Source of the DNA: Oerskovia flava
GTDB taxonomy: Bacteria; Actinomycetota; Actinomycetes; Actinomycetales; Cellulomonadaceae
DNA: 64,000 nucleotides
Direction of reading: 5' to 3'
Assembly: GCF_026163685.1 (NCBI RefSeq)
Contig: NZ_JAOXSR010000002.1
Coordinates: 330,599 to 394,598, forward strand
Position numbers and translations under genes: made by a program. Below are positions 19,512 to 30,138 of this stretch, in pieces. A model generated the notes under the pieces. That model was not told the origin of the DNA and did not search any database. It saw only the letters and a program-made list of their open reading frames with translations. Numbering within the stretch: the stretch's first letter is position 1; every line of letters starts with the position of its first letter.

Positions 19512-20722
19512 CGTGCGCTCCCCTCCTCGTCGCGGGACAGGAGCCCGAGCAGCCGACCGGTCCGGCGCGACGAGGGGTCCTCGTGGACGGGCAGCGGCGT
19601 GCCGGCACCTGCCAGGACCATCTCGTAGACCGCGAGGACCTGTGCCGTCACGGTCGACCAGTCGAAGTGCCGGACGAAGGTGGCGGCGCGTTCCCGGTAG
19701 ACGTCCCGCGCCAGGGGATCGCGCAGGACGCGCAGGACCTGACGGGCGAGGTCGTCGCTGTCGCCGACCGCGAACAACGCCCCCGCCGCGCCGTCCTCGA
19801 GGACCCGGCGGAACGCGCCGAGGTTGCTGGCTACGACGCAGGCGCCGGCGCTCATGGCTTCGACGAGCACGATGCCGAAGCTCTCTCCCCCGGTCTGCGG
19901 CGCGACGTACAGGTCGACGGAGGCCAGCATCGCCGCCTTGTCCTCGTCGCTGATGCCACCGAGGAACTCGACCGACGCGGCGTGCTCGCCGAGGGCCTCG
20001 ACGGCCTCGTCCCGCCCGGTGTCCCCGCGGCCGGCGACGAAGAACCGCGCTCCGGGGATCTCGGCGAGGATCTTCGGGATCGCGGCCGTGAGCACCGGCA
20101 GGCCCTTGCGGGACTCGTCGAGGCGTCCGAGGAAAGCGATGGTCGGCGCCTCGGGCGTGCCGCGCCAGCGGTCGTCCGGCTGCGCGTCGATGAACGTGTC
20201 GACGTACACCCCGTTCGGGATGACGACGGCGTCGCCCCCCATGTGCTCGACGAGCGTGCGCCGGGCGTCCTCGGACACCGCGATCCGTGCGGAGATCTTC
20301 TCCAGGCTCTGCCGGACGAGCGGGTAGACGACCTGCAGCGCGCGGGACCGGATGAGCGCGGTGTGGAACGTGGCGACGATCGGGCCCTGCGCGATCCACA
20401 GCGCGAGCATGCTCAGCGACGGCGTGACCGGCTCGTGCAGGTGGAGCACGTCGAACTCGCCGGCGGCGAGCCAGCGGCGCACGCGGGCGGCGGTCATGGG
20501 CCCGAAGGTCATCCGGGCCACGGCGCCGTTGTAGCGCACCGGCACCGCGCGGCCGGCGGAGGTGATGTACTCCGGGATCGGGGTGTCCTCGTCCGCGGGC
20601 GCCAGCACCGAGACCTCGTGCCCCTGCGCCATGAGCGCCTCGGCCAGGTCGCGGACGTGGAACTGCACGCCGCCGGGCACGTCGAACGAGTACGGGCAGA
20701 CGATGCCGATCTTCAGGCTCAT
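19508..20722 (-). CDS. pimA: Phosphatidylinositol alpha-mannosyltransferase PimA
   Basis: A 404-aa GT4 glycosyltransferase that puts the first mannose (from GDP-mannose) on phosphatidylinositol on the cytoplasmic side of the membrane. The N-terminus has MSLKIGIVCPYSFDVPGGVQ. The acceptor region includes LHEPVTPSLSMLAL, the nucleotide-sugar site GRLDESRKGLPVL, and the GT4 signature is GESFGIVLVEAMSAGACVVA. Length is slightly above mycobacterial PimA. The ATG overlaps the stop of the acyltransferase gene (ATGA), and the pgsA-acyltransferase-pimA order is the conserved actinobacterial one. Confidence 0.92.
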   Translation of the reverse strand: MSLKIGIVCPYSFDVPGGVQFHVRDLAEALMAQGHEVSVLAPADEDTPIPEYITSAGRAVPVRYNGAVARMTFGPMTAARVRRWLAAGEFDVLHLHEPVTPSLSMLALWIAQGPIVATFHTALIRSRALQVVYPLVRQSLEKISARIAVSEDARRTLVEHMGGDAVVIPNGVYVDTFIDAQPDDRWRGTPEAPTIAFLGRLDESRKGLPVLTAAIPKILAEIPGARFFVAGRGDTGRDEAVEALGEHAASVEFLGGISDEDKAAMLASVDLYVAPQTGGESFGIVLVEAMSAGACVVASNLGAFRRVLEDGAAGALFAVGDSDDLARQVLRVLRDPLARDVYRERAATFVRHFDWSTVTAQVLAVYEMVLAGAGTPLPVHEDPSSRRTGRLLGLLSRDEEGSAR

Positions 20723-21675
20723 CCGTCCTCCCCTGCCGCTGCTGCCCGGGACCGGGCGAGCCGGTCGGGGTCCAGGTCGTCCACGAAGACCTTCTGCAGC
20801 ATGTGCCAGTCCTCGGGGTGCGCGGCGATGCCCTCGGCCAGCGCGTCCACCCAGCCCTGCGTCATCGCCTGCACGGACGCGGTGCGGGTGAGGCCCGCCG
20901 GGGCGTCGACGGGCGGGAAGAACCGGATGACGATGCCCCACGGCGTGCCCGCGGCCTTGCGCCGGGCACCGGTGAGCCGCTCGTAGAAGATGGACGTCGG
21001 GATGAGCGGCGCACCTGTCGACACGGCGAGCGCCGCGGGTCCTGCCGCCACACGGGCACGGAGCCCGAACAGGTCGACCTCGATCCCGCGGGAGGTCAGG
21101 TCACGGTCGGCCAGCAGCGGGATGATCTTGCCCGGCCCGCGGGCGCCGCGCATGAGCTCGCGGAACACGTCGCCGTCGCCGAGCACGAGGATCTCCAGAC
21201 CGAGCGACCGGCGGAAGCCGAGGAACTCCTCGAGCACCTGCGGCGGCTCGAGCTTCTCGGCGACGGTGAGCACGGGCGCGATGTGCGGTGTGGCGTAGGC
21301 GCCGGCGAGGTCCCAGTTGCCCTGGTGGGCGAGCGCGAGGACGGGCGTGGTCCCGACGCGCGTGTGCCGGCGGCAGTTCTCGTAGCCCTCGAGCCGTACG
21401 CGTGCCTCGATCTGCGCGGGTGTCGAGGCCGAGAGGGTGAACGCCTCGCGGTAGTAGCGCATGTACGAGCGCATGCCCGCGCGGCTGAGGCGGCGCAGGG
21501 CGCGCTGGTCGAGGCCGGGCCGGACCCGAGCCAGGTTGCGCTCGAGCTGGCGGACCCCTCCCGTGCGGCGCCACCACGTGAGGTCGGCGCCCGCCGCGAA
21601 GAGACCGCGCAGGATCGGCTCGGGGACGTGGCGCGCGTTGCGCCAGGCGAAGGTGAACAGGGCACCGGAGTCCAC
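20719..21675 (-). CDS. Phosphatidylinositol mannoside acyltransferase (PatA-like)
   Basis: A 318-aa member of the lauroyl/HtrB acyltransferase family that, in this context, transfers a fatty acyl group to the mannose of PIM. The HxxxxD catalytic motif is LALAHQGNWD with His117 and Asp122. The conserved downstream block is PLLADRDLTSRGIEVDLFG then RVAAGPAALAVSTGAPLIPT. It lies 6 bases after pgsA and overlaps pimA by 4 bases. The PIM role is inferred from this placement. Confidence 0.9.
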   Translation of the reverse strand: MDSGALFTFAWRNARHVPEPILRGLFAAGADLTWWRRTGGVRQLERNLARVRPGLDQRALRRLSRAGMRSYMRYYREAFTLSASTPAQIEARVRLEGYENCRRHTRVGTTPVLALAHQGNWDLAGAYATPHIAPVLTVAEKLEPPQVLEEFLGFRRSLGLEILVLGDGDVFRELMRGARGPGKIIPLLADRDLTSRGIEVDLFGLRARVAAGPAALAVSTGAPLIPTSIFYERLTGARRKAAGTPWGIVIRFFPPVDAPAGLTRTASVQAMTQGWVDALAEGIAAHPEDWHMLQKVFVDDLDPDRLARSRAAAAGEDG

Positions 21676-21681
21676 GACGGC

Positions 21682-22359
21682 TCAGGCCTTCCTCTCCGGG
21701 TCGGTGTCTGGGTCTGTCGGGCCACCGGTCGAGGTGTCGGTCGAGGTGTCGGTCGGTGGGGCCTCCCGCACCTGGCGGTGGACCACCGCCATGCGCTGCC
21801 CGACCGTGACGGCGCTCGCGACCGCGAGCGCACCGAGGACGACGACGAGGAGCGTGTCGGGCAGGCCGAGGCCGACGAGCCCGGTGGCGACGAGCGTCAC
21901 GACGAGGCGGTCGGCGCGTTCGGCGATGCCGACGCTCGCGCTCAGACCGAGCCCCTCGGCGCGGGCGCGCGCGTAGGGCACCACGGAGCCGAGGACCAGG
22001 CAGGCGAGGGCGAGCGCGATGCCCCACGGGTCGTCGGCCCGCAGGAAGTACACGGTGAGCCCGACGAAGATCGCGGCGTCGGCGAACCGGTCGAGCGTGG
22101 AGTCGAGGAAGGCGCCCCAGGGCCCGCTGCGTCCGCTCTGGCGCGCCATGACGCCGTCGAGCGCGTCGGAGAACGCGAAGACCATGATCGCCATCGTGCC
22201 GGCGAAGAGGTGGCCGGTCGGGAAGAGCCAGAGCGCGGAGCCGACGACGCCGAGGGTCCCGGCGACCGTGACGGCGTCGGGCGAGATGCCCCGGGCCAGC
22301 AGGAACCGGGCAAGGGGCGTGAGGAGTCGGGTCACGACGGCGCGGAGTCGTCCGAACAC
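21682..22359 (-). CDS. pgsA: Phosphatidylinositol phosphate synthase (CDP-alcohol phosphatidyltransferase)
   Basis: A 225-aa membrane enzyme joining CDP-diacylglycerol to inositol 1-phosphate. The CDP-alcohol signature D-x2-DG-x2-AR-x8-G-x3-D-x3-D reads DALDGVMARQSGRSGPWGAF then LDSTLDR. Membrane helices span most of residues 20-190; the C-terminal tail is a low-complexity Thr/Asp/Pro stretch (TDTSTDTSTGGPTDPDTDPE), not part of the family core. GTG at 22359 shares one base with the TAG stop of the HIT gene. It starts the PI-mannoside part of the operon. Confidence 0.92.
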   Translation of the reverse strand: MFGRLRAVVTRLLTPLARFLLARGISPDAVTVAGTLGVVGSALWLFPTGHLFAGTMAIMVFAFSDALDGVMARQSGRSGPWGAFLDSTLDRFADAAIFVGLTVYFLRADDPWGIALALACLVLGSVVPYARARAEGLGLSASVGIAERADRLVVTLVATGLVGLGLPDTLLVVVLGALAVASAVTVGQRMAVVHRQVREAPPTDTSTDTSTGGPTDPDTDPERKA

Positions 22360-22946
22360 TAGGCCTCCTCGGCAGGGGCATCGCCGTGGGGCCAGGCTGC
22401 GGCGAGCTTGGCGCGGGTGTCCGCGAGGAGCTCGGGCACGGCCTTGGTCTGGGCGATGATGGGCAGGAAGTTGGCGTCGCCGGACCAGCGGGGCACGACG
22501 TGCTGGTGCAGGTGCGCGGCGATACCGGCGCCGGCGACGGCGCCCTGGTTCATCCCGAGGTTGAAGCCGTCCGGGCCCGAGACGTGCCGCACGACCCGCA
22601 TGGCGGTCTGGGTGAGGTGCGCGAGCTCGACCGTCTCGTCCTCGGTGAGGTCCGTGTAGTCGGACACGTGCCGGTACGGCACGACCATGAGGTGGCCCGG
22701 GTTGTACGGGTAGAGGTTGAGCACGACGTAGCAGGCGTTCCCCCGCGCGACGACGAGGGACTCGGCGTCCTCGCGCGCCGGGGCGCGGCAGAACGGGCAC
22801 TGGCCCGCGGAGTCGTCGGAGGGCTTGTCCTGCCCGCCGATGTACACCATCCGGTGAGGTGTCCACAGGCGGTCCAGGCCGTCGTCGAACCGGGGGTGGT
22901 CGTCGACGGGCTCGATCGGCACCCGGCCGGGTGCGCTGGGGTCCAC
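22359..22946 (-). CDS. HIT-family hydrolase/phosphorylase (Ap4A phosphorylase-like)
   Basis: A 195-aa histidine-triad protein. The HIT motif is HLHQHVVPRW, with the catalytic middle His. QCPFCRAP near residue 50 may bind zinc, and PGHLMVVPYRH is the typical second conserved block. Its mycobacterial counterpart, next to pgsA, degrades Ap4A by phosphorolysis; by position this is the likely role. It starts 3 bases after thrS and shares one base with pgsA. Confidence 0.9.
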   Translation of the reverse strand: MDPSAPGRVPIEPVDDHPRFDDGLDRLWTPHRMVYIGGQDKPSDDSAGQCPFCRAPAREDAESLVVARGNACYVVLNLYPYNPGHLMVVPYRHVSDYTDLTEDETVELAHLTQTAMRVVRHVSGPDGFNLGMNQGAVAGAGIAAHLHQHVVPRWSGDANFLPIIAQTKAVPELLADTRAKLAAAWPHGDAPAEEA

Positions 22947-22949
22947 GCG

Positions 22950-24986
22950 TCAGACCTGGACGCGGTCGCGCACGGCCGCGACGATCCGATCGATCGCCTC
23001 GGCGACCGGCACACCGTTCTCCTGGCGGCCGTCGCGGTAGCGGAACGACACGGCACCGGCCTCGACGTCCTCCCCGCCGGCGATGAGCACGAACGGGATC
23101 TTCTGCGTGCTCGCGGTGCGGATCTTCTTGCCGAAGCGGTCGTCGGAGTAGTCGACCTCGGCGCGGATCCCCTGGGCCGCGAGCTGCGAGACGACGTCCG
23201 CCAGGTAGTCGTTGAAGGGCTCCGCGACGGGGATCGCGAGGACCTGCACCGGGGCGAGCCAGGCGGGGAAGGCGCCGGCGTAGTGCTCGAGGAGCACGGC
23301 GAAGAACCGCTCGATGGACCCGAACAGGGCGCGGTGGATCATCACCGGGCGCTTGCGGGTGCCGTCGGAGGCCTGGTACTCGAGGTCGAAGAGCTCGGGC
23401 AGGTTGAGGTCGAGCTGGACGGTCGACATCTGCCAGGTGCGCCCGATCGCGTCCTTCGCCTGGACGGAGATCTTCGGACCGTAGAAGGCCGCGCCGCCGG
23501 GGTCGGCGACGAGCTCGAGGCCGGACTCGACGGCGACCTGCCGCAGCGTCTCGGTGGACTCCTCCCACAGCTCGTCGCTGCCGACGAACTTCTCGGGGTT
23601 CTTCGTCGAGAGCTCGAGGTAGAAGTCGTTGAGCCCGTAGTCCTTGAGGAGGTCGAGGACGAAGCCGAGGGCGTTCGCGATCTCCGCCTTCATCTGCTCG
23701 CGCGAGGCGAAGATGTGGGCGTCGTCCTGGGTGAACCCGCGTGCGCGCGTCAGCCCGTGCACGACGCCGGACTTCTCGTACCTGTACACGGTGCCGAACT
23801 CGAACAGCCGCAGCGGGAGCTCGCGGTAGGAGCGTCCGCGCGAGCGGTAGATGAGGATGTGCATCGGGCAGTTCATCGGCTTGAGGTAGTAGTCCTGCCC
23901 CGGCTTGCGCACCGTGCCGTCGTCGTCGAGCTCGGCGTCGAGGTGCATGGGGGGGTACATGCCGTCGGCGTACCAGTCGAGGTGGCCCGAGAGCTCGTAG
24001 AGCCGCGACTTGGTGATGTGCGGGCTGTTGACGAACGAGTAGCCGGCCTCGATGTGCCGCTTGCGGGAGTACTCCTCCATCTCGTGGCGGATCACACCGC
24101 CCTTGGGGTGGAACACGGCGAGGCCAGAGCCGATCTCGTCCGGGAACGAGAAGAGGTCGAGCTCGGTGCCGAGGCGGCGGTGGTCGCGGCGCTCGGCCTC
24201 CGCCAGGCGCTCGGTGTACGCCTTGAGCTCGTCCTTGGTGGGCCAGGCGGTGCCGTAGATGCGCTGCAGCTGCGGGTTCTTCTCGCTGCCGCGCCAGTAG
24301 GCCGCGGCGCTGCGCATGAGCTGGAAGCCGTTGCCGAGGAGCCGGGTGCTGGGCAGGTGCGGCCCGCGGCACAGGTCCTTCCACACCACGGTCTCGGTCT
24401 CGCGACCGGCCCCGCGGACGTTGTCGTAGATCGTCAGCTCGCCGGCGCCGACCTCGACGCTGACGCCCTCGCCGGCCTCGTCGTCGGCCGAGCCGGAGCC
24501 CTTGAGCCCGATGAGCTCGAGCTTGTACGGCTCGTGGGCGAGCTCGGCGCGGGCCTCCTCCTCGGTGACGACGCGCCGCCGGAAGGTCTGGCCCTCCTTG
24601 ACGATGCGGACCATGGCCTTGTCGAGGGCCTTGAGGTCCTCGGGGGTGAACGGCGTGGCGACGTCGAAGTCGTAGTAGAAGCCGTCGGTGATGGGCGGCC
24701 CGATGCCCAGCTTCGCGTCCGGGTTGACCTGCTGGACGGCCTGGGCGAGCACGTGCGCGGCGGAGTGGCGCAGCACGGCGAGCCCGTCGGGAGAGCCGAT
24801 CGTCACGCCCTCGACGACGTCGCCGTCGGCCAGGGGCGTGTCGAGGTCCTTGAGGACACCGTTCACGCGGACCACGACCACGTCGCGGCGTCCGGCGAAG
24901 AGCTCGGTACCGCTCGTGCCCGCGTCCACCGTCGCCCGGTCTCCGTCGAGGGTGATGGACAGCGGTGACGATACGGCGTTGGACAC
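22950..24986 (-). CDS. thrS: Threonine-tRNA ligase
   Basis: A 678-aa class II synthetase charging tRNA-Thr. It has an N-terminal TGS domain (residues about 10-70), an editing domain with [11 protein letters not shown] and a Cys/His zinc site, and the catalytic core with [34 protein letters not shown] (motif 2) and [20 protein letters not shown] (motif 3). The C-terminal anticodon-binding domain follows. GTG at 24986 has AAGGAG 9 bases upstream; the longer frame from 25151 runs through the intergenic region. It leads the operon with the HIT and PI-mannoside genes. Confidence 0.97.
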   Translation of the reverse strand: MSNAVSSPLSITLDGDRATVDAGTSGTELFAGRRDVVVVRVNGVLKDLDTPLADGDVVEGVTIGSPDGLAVLRHSAAHVLAQAVQQVNPDAKLGIGPPITDGFYYDFDVATPFTPEDLKALDKAMVRIVKEGQTFRRRVVTEEEARAELAHEPYKLELIGLKGSGSADDEAGEGVSVEVGAGELTIYDNVRGAGRETETVVWKDLCRGPHLPSTRLLGNGFQLMRSAAAYWRGSEKNPQLQRIYGTAWPTKDELKAYTERLAEAERRDHRRLGTELDLFSFPDEIGSGLAVFHPKGGVIRHEMEEYSRKRHIEAGYSFVNSPHITKSRLYELSGHLDWYADGMYPPMHLDAELDDDGTVRKPGQDYYLKPMNCPMHILIYRSRGRSYRELPLRLFEFGTVYRYEKSGVVHGLTRARGFTQDDAHIFASREQMKAEIANALGFVLDLLKDYGLNDFYLELSTKNPEKFVGSDELWEESTETLRQVAVESGLELVADPGGAAFYGPKISVQAKDAIGRTWQMSTVQLDLNLPELFDLEYQASDGTRKRPVMIHRALFGSIERFFAVLLEHYAGAFPAWLAPVQVLAIPVAEPFNDYLADVVSQLAAQGIRAEVDYSDDRFGKKIRTASTQKIPFVLIAGGEDVEAGAVSFRYRDGRQENGVPVAEAIDRIVAAVRDRVQV

Positions 24987-25054
24987 GGTGCGTGCTCCTT
25001 GAGCGTCAGCAGGGCATTCGAAAGAGCGTCGCCAGACGGCGGCGCCCCTCGATG

Positions 25055-27772
25055 TTACCGACCCGCGCGCGCGGACCGTGCACGCCCGACACCCTTCGTC
25101 AGCTCGACGAGGAGGAAGACGACGACGGCGAGGCCGAACGTCGTCCCCCACTCACCGATGCCGATCGGCGCCGACCCGAACCACGTGTGCATGAACGGGG
25201 TGTAGACGAAGACGGCCTGCAGCACGACGAGCGCCGCCGACGCGATCCACACCACCCGGTTGCCCCGCAGCACGTCGAGCGTGATGCTCGAGCGGTCCAG
25301 GAACCGGCAGCTGAACAGGTACGCGAGCTGGCCGAGCGCGAGCATCGTCACGGTCGTGGTCTGCGCCTGCGCGAGCGGCACGCCCTGCGCCCGCTCCACG
25401 TAGAACACCAGGAGCGCCGCCCCGCCGATGTAGAGGGAGACGAGCAGGATCCGGGCCGCGTGCGCCATGTCGAGGATCGAGGCTTGGGGGTCGCGCGGTG
25501 GCCGCCGCATGACGTCGTGCTCCGCACCCTCGTAGGCGAGCGCGAACGAGAGCGTCACGGCAGTGATCATGTTGATCCACAGCACCTGGACGGGCTGCAG
25601 CGGCAGCGTCAGGCCGAACAGCACCGCCACGAGGATCACGAGCGACTGCGCGCCGTTGGTCGGCAGCAGGAAGAGCACGGACTTGCTGATGTTGTCGTAG
25701 ATGCGGCGGCCTTCCAGGACCGCCCGCTCGATGGTCGCGAAGTTGTCGTCGGCCAGCACGACGTCCGCGGCGTCCTTCGTCGCCTCGGTCCCCTTGATGC
25801 CCATCGCCACACCGATGTCCGCCTGCGTCAGGGCCGGTGCGTCGTTGACGCCGTCGCCCGTCATGGCGACGACCTCCCCGCGGGCCTGGAGCGCGGAGAC
25901 GATCCGGAGCTTGTGCTCCGGGCTCGTGCGGGCGTAGACGTCGACGTCCTGGACCGCACCGCGCAGCTCCTCGGTGCTCATGGCCTGGAGCTCGTCACCC
26001 GTGAGGACCCGGGAGCCCGACGGGTCGGCGATCCCCATCTCCCGGCCGATCGCGAGCGCGGTCCCGGCGTGGTCGCCCGTGATCATCTTCACGCGGATGC
26101 CCGCGGAGCGGCACTCGGCGATCGCGTCGATCGCCTCCGGGCGGGGCGGGTCCACGATCCCCACGAGGCCGACGAGCTCCAGCCCGCCCGCGACGTGTGA
26201 CTCCTGCACCTCCCGGTCCTGCGGCGAGGCCGTGGCCCGGGCAGCGGCGAGGACCCGCAGGCCGCGAGCGCCGAGCGCGTCGATCTGCTCGGACCAGAAC
26301 GCGCGGTCGAGCGGTTCCGTGCCGCCGCGGGCGGTGGTCTGGGTGTCGCACCGGTCGAGCACGCGGTCGGGTGCGCCCTTGACGTGGAGGCGGACGCCGT
26401 CGTACCCGTCGCGGTCGAGGGTCGCCATGTACTTGGTCTCGGACTCGAAGGGCAGGACGGCCACGCGTGACCAGCCGTCGGTGCGCAGGCCCGCCTTGTG
26501 GCCGAGCGTGCGCAGCGCTCCCTCGGTCGGCTCGCCGACGAGGCGCCACCTGCCGTCGTCGTCGGGGACGACGCGGGCGTCGTTGCACAGGGCCATCGTG
26601 GTGACGACGCCGCGCAGGTCGGCGTGCTCGACGAGGTCGGCGTGGGCGTCGCCGAGGGTGATCTCGCCGTCGGGTGCGTAGCCGCCGCCCGAGACGTCGA
26701 AGGTGTGCGCGCTCGTGACGACGGTGCGGGCCGTCATCTCGTTCTTCGTCAGGGTGCCGGTCTTGTCCGAGCAGATGGTGGTCACCGAGCCGAGCGTCTC
26801 GACGGAGGGGAGCTTGCGGGTGATCGCCCGCCGCCGGGCCATCTGCTGGACGCCGAGCGCGAGGGTGATCGTCACGAGCGCGGGCAGGCCCTCGGGGACG
26901 GCGGCCACCGCGAAGCCGATCGCGGCGGAGACGAGCTCGGGGACGGTGAAGTCGTGCACGACCCGGCCGATGATGACCATGACGACGGCCATGACGAGGA
27001 TGAGGCCGGCGAGCCCCTTGCCGAACGCGTCGAGCTGGCGGGTCAGCGGCGTCTGCAGGCTCTGGACGCCGGAGATCATCGACTGGATCTTCCCGACCTC
27101 GGTGCTGGTCCCGGTCGTCGTCACGACGCCGGTCCCCGTTCCCGCGGCGACGAGCGTGCCCGAGAAGAGCATGCTCGTGCGGTCGCCGAGGCCGGCGCCG
27201 GCCCCGACGGCGTCGGCCTTCTTGGCCGCGGGCACGGACTCTCCGGTGAGCGCCGACTCGTCGACGCGGAGGTTCGTGGACTCGAGGACGCGCAGGTCGG
27301 CCGGGACCCGGTCGCCCGAGCGGATGCGCACGACGTCGCCGGGGACGAGGTCCGCGGCGTCGACCTGCGTCCACTGGCCGTCGCGGCGGACGTCGGCGTG
27401 GGAGGAGAGCATCTTGCGGATGCCGTCGAGCGCCTTCTCGGCGCGGCCCTCCTGCACGAACCCGATGCCTGCGTTGATGACCGCGACGGCGAGGATCACG
27501 GTGAAGTCGATCCAGTCGCCGAGGATCGCCTTGAGCAGCGCCGAGGCGAGCAGGATGTAGATGAGGGTGTCGTTGAAGTGCACGAGGATGCGACGCCAGA
27601 GCGGGTCGCGCTGCGGGGGCGGCAGCTCGTTGCGGCCGAACCGGTCGAGCCGTGCGGACGCGTCGGTCGAGCCGAGCCCGTCCGCGGAGCTGTCCAGCGC
27701 TGCCGCGACGTCCTGCGGGGAGGTCGCCCACGGCGACTCGAGGTCCTGGGTGAGTTCCGCGGCGTCTGCCAT
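25055..27772 (-). CDS. P-type cation-transporting ATPase (P2A/calcium type)
   Basis: A 905-aa ion pump. The N-terminal cation-ATPase domain has [20 protein letters not shown]. The actuator domain carries [17 protein letters not shown], and helix 4 has the PEGLP motif ([18 protein letters not shown]), characteristic of calcium-type pumps. The phosphorylation site is [18 protein letters not shown], the hinge is [18 protein letters not shown], and six C-terminal helices follow. It probably exports Ca2+ or another divalent cation; Na+ or Mn2+ cannot be excluded. ATG at 27772 has AGGA 4 bases upstream. It lies 68 bases upstream of thrS on the same strand and is divergent from the next gene. Confidence 0.93.
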   Translation of the reverse strand: MADAAELTQDLESPWATSPQDVAAALDSSADGLGSTDASARLDRFGRNELPPPQRDPLWRRILVHFNDTLIYILLASALLKAILGDWIDFTVILAVAVINAGIGFVQEGRAEKALDGIRKMLSSHADVRRDGQWTQVDAADLVPGDVVRIRSGDRVPADLRVLESTNLRVDESALTGESVPAAKKADAVGAGAGLGDRTSMLFSGTLVAAGTGTGVVTTTGTSTEVGKIQSMISGVQSLQTPLTRQLDAFGKGLAGLILVMAVVMVIIGRVVHDFTVPELVSAAIGFAVAAVPEGLPALVTITLALGVQQMARRRAITRKLPSVETLGSVTTICSDKTGTLTKNEMTARTVVTSAHTFDVSGGGYAPDGEITLGDAHADLVEHADLRGVVTTMALCNDARVVPDDDGRWRLVGEPTEGALRTLGHKAGLRTDGWSRVAVLPFESETKYMATLDRDGYDGVRLHVKGAPDRVLDRCDTQTTARGGTEPLDRAFWSEQIDALGARGLRVLAAARATASPQDREVQESHVAGGLELVGLVGIVDPPRPEAIDAIAECRSAGIRVKMITGDHAGTALAIGREMGIADPSGSRVLTGDELQAMSTEELRGAVQDVDVYARTSPEHKLRIVSALQARGEVVAMTGDGVNDAPALTQADIGVAMGIKGTEATKDAADVVLADDNFATIERAVLEGRRIYDNISKSVLFLLPTNGAQSLVILVAVLFGLTLPLQPVQVLWINMITAVTLSFALAYEGAEHDVMRRPPRDPQASILDMAHAARILLVSLYIGGAALLVFYVERAQGVPLAQAQTTTVTMLALGQLAYLFSCRFLDRSSITLDVLRGNRVVWIASAALVVLQAVFVYTPFMHTWFGSAPIGIGEWGTTFGLAVVVFLLVELTKGVGRARSARAGR

Positions 27773-27911
27773 GGTCCTATTGAACGGCCAACGCTCGCGG
27801 AGCACAGCACGAGGCCGTGACGTGTGGGTGATCTCACGGGCCGTCACCCCGGGCCGTGCGCGGGGGGGAGCCCGCTACCGTGTCGCACCCCGACCTTCGT
27901 GAGGTTCTTTC

Positions 27912-28913
27912 GTGTCGTTCTTCAGCTCGCTCTTCCGCAAGAGGTCCGACCCGTCGTCGTGGCGCGAGCTGTGGGAGGTGCTCGCCCCGTACGGTGGGGC
28001 GCTGACGCCCGCGAGCGCACGGGCGTGGTCCGACGCCGCGGCGTCGATGGACCCGCGGCTGCTCGCCACGGCGCGCGAGCAGCTGGAGCGCGCGTACGAG
28101 CTCCTCGACACGCAGCACGCGGCGGCGTTCGTCGGCGGTGCCCCCTTCACGACGCCCGACCGTCCGTTCGCCCGACGCCGGTTCCTGCGCGCGCTGGACG
28201 CGGTGGTGGTCGCGGGGCCAGACGCGGTGGCGCAGGTCGCGGCGGACCCGTCGACGTTGCGCGCGTACGACACCGCGCCGGCCGTCGCGCCGTACGAGGT
28301 CCCGGACCCGCAGGGCTCGCTCCTGGAGCGGCTCGACCTCGCGACCTCCTCCAGCCCGCACGCTCACCTGATGCTCGGCACGGCCACCTACCTTCCTCGT
28401 CGCCGGGAGGCGGGCTGGCCCGCCCTCGGCAGCGACACGATCGCCCGGCAGTTCTACCTCGACCCCGAGCTGGGGTGGGTGGACGTCGACGCGTCGGCCG
28501 TCGGGGTGTCCCAGGGAGAGCCGCTCGACCCGACCCAGGGGTGGGCCGACGCCGGGCGGGAGACGGGCAGGCGGGTGTTCGTGGCGCTGGGCAGCGTCGT
28601 GGAGCGACCCGCCACGCTCGGGCTCGTCGCCGTCGTGCTGCTGCCGCGCGAGGACTGGGAGGGTGAGGTCGGGTCCGGTCTGACGACGCGCGACGGGGTG
28701 GCGCAGGCGGGCATCAACGAGGGCCTCGTCGAGCTCTACGTCGCCCTGTCGGACGCCGAGTGCGCCACCCGGGACACGGCCGAGCGGATCGACCTGCTCG
28801 TGCGCCGGGCGGCGCAGGCCCTGCGGACCTTCGAGCTCCCGTTCACCGCGCTCCAGGCGTCCGCGCTGGACGAGCTGGCGCGCGGTGAACGGGACGGGCG
28901 TCCTACCCCTTGA
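27912..28913 (+). CDS. Unknown protein, weak DUF4240-like N-terminal half
   Basis: A 333-aa soluble protein. Residues about 15-120 loosely follow the DUF4240 pattern (a Trp-led helix, then PFARRRFLRALDAVVVAGPD and ADPSTLRAYD), which is too weak for a firm call. Residues about 150-250 are beta-rich (QFYLDPELGWVDVDASAVGV, GLVAVVLLPREDWEGEVGSG). No signal peptide or membrane segment. GTG start at 27912; its 3' end overlaps the convergent rtcB by 11 bases. Confidence 0.7.
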   Translation: MSFFSSLFRKRSDPSSWRELWEVLAPYGGALTPASARAWSDAAASMDPRLLATAREQLERAYELLDTQHAAAFVGGAPFTTPDRPFARRRFLRALDAVVVAGPDAVAQVAADPSTLRAYDTAPAVAPYEVPDPQGSLLERLDLATSSSPHAHLMLGTATYLPRRREAGWPALGSDTIARQFYLDPELGWVDVDASAVGVSQGEPLDPTQGWADAGRETGRRVFVALGSVVERPATLGLVAVVLLPREDWEGEVGSGLTTRDGVAQAGINEGLVELYVALSDAECATRDTAERIDLLVRRAAQALRTFELPFTALQASALDELARGERDGRPTP

Positions 28914-30138
28914 CGCAGAGCAGCGTCGTGAGGCGGGCGACCACCTCGACCAGGTCGGACTGCGCCGCGACGACCTGGTCGAGGTCCTTGTAGGCGGCCG
29001 GGATCTCGTCGAGCACCCCGGCGTCCTTGCGGCACTCGACGCCCGCCGTCTGCGCGGCGAGGTCGTCGAGCGTGAAGGTCTTCTTCGCCTTCGTCCGGGA
29101 CATGCGCCGGCCCGCGCCGTGGGACGCGGACCAGTACGACGCCGGGTTGCCCAGCCCGCGCACGATGTACGAGCCCGTGCCCATCGACCCCGGGATGAGC
29201 CCGAGGTCGCCGGCGCCCGCACGGATGGCGCCCTTGCGGGTGACGACGAGCTCGCGCCCGTCGACCTGCTCCATCGCGACGTAGTTGTGGTGCACGTTGA
29301 CGGCCTCGTCGAACCGCAGCTCGAGGCCCGGGAACGAGGCGCGGACGGCGTCCACGACGAGCGTCATCATGACCGCACGTGACCGCGCCGCGTACTCCTG
29401 CGCCCACCACAGGTCCGCGAGGTACGCGTCCATCTCGGGCGTGCCGCCAAGGAACACGGCGAGCTCTCGGTCGACGAGCCCCGCGTTGTGCGCGAGGCCC
29501 TTGGCCACGGCGACGTGCTGCTCGGCGAGCGTCTTGCCGATGTTGCGCGACCCGGAGTGCAGCTGGAGCCACACCTGACCCGTCGTGTCCGTGCACAGCT
29601 CGATGAAGTGGTTGCCACCACCGAGCGTGCCGAGCTGGCGGCGCGCACGACCCTCGATGTCCGACACCCGCGCGGACAGGCCCGCGAACCGCGCCCAGAA
29701 CGCGTCGGCACCGCGCGCGACCTCGGCCGGACCTGTGCCCGAGATCGAGCGCAGCCGACCCGGGTCGAGCGCCTCGCCGTGCGCGTGGAACCCGACCGGG
29801 ATCGCGGCTTCAATCCGTGCACGGATCGAGGAGAGGTCGTCCGGCAGGTCGTCGGCGGTCAGGGACGTGCGGACGCCGATCATGCCGCACCCGATGTCGA
29901 CACCCACCGCGTTGGGCGACACCGCGTCTCGCATCGCGATGACAGAACCGACGGTCGCGCCCTTGCCGAGGTGGACGTCCGGCATCACCCGCACGCCCTC
30001 GACCCACGGCAGCGCGGCGATGTTGCGCAGCTGCGCCAGCGCAGCGGGCTCGACGTCGTGCTCGTGCGCCCACATCAGCGTCGGCGTCTTCGCCCCCGAG
30101 AGGTGGACAGGGAAGGTGTGGTCGGTCGTGGTCGTCAT
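28903..30138 (-). CDS. rtcB: RNA-splicing ligase RtcB
   Basis: A 411-aa GTP/Mn2+-dependent ligase joining 2',3'-cyclic phosphate or 3'-phosphate RNA ends to 5'-OH ends. Metal site residues appear in VMPDVHLGKGATVGSVIAM and NAVGVDIGCGMIGVRT, with further His in GGGNHFIELC, LQLHSGSRNIGKTL and AVNVHHNYVAMEQV. The GMP-accepting His is in WSASHGAGRRMSRTKAKKTF. Length is typical of the shorter bacterial RtcB group. ATG at 30138 follows GGAAGA; the 16 codons upstream are not conserved-looking. No archease gene or RtcR regulator is adjacent, so its RNA-repair target is open. Confidence 0.94.
   Translation of the reverse strand: MTTTTDHTFPVHLSGAKTPTLMWAHEHDVEPAALAQLRNIAALPWVEGVRVMPDVHLGKGATVGSVIAMRDAVSPNAVGVDIGCGMIGVRTSLTADDLPDDLSSIRARIEAAIPVGFHAHGEALDPGRLRSISGTGPAEVARGADAFWARFAGLSARVSDIEGRARRQLGTLGGGNHFIELCTDTTGQVWLQLHSGSRNIGKTLAEQHVAVAKGLAHNAGLVDRELAVFLGGTPEMDAYLADLWWAQEYAARSRAVMMTLVVDAVRASFPGLELRFDEAVNVHHNYVAMEQVDGRELVVTRKGAIRAGAGDLGLIPGSMGTGSYIVRGLGNPASYWSASHGAGRRMSRTKAKKTFTLDDLAAQTAGVECRKDAGVLDEIPAAYKDLDQVVAAQSDLVEVVARLTTLLCVKG

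Noticed and set aside
22386-24968. 860-codon plus-strand frame over thrS
   Set aside because: Antisense shadow of threonyl-tRNA synthetase, with Asp/Val/Glu-rich low-complexity translation.
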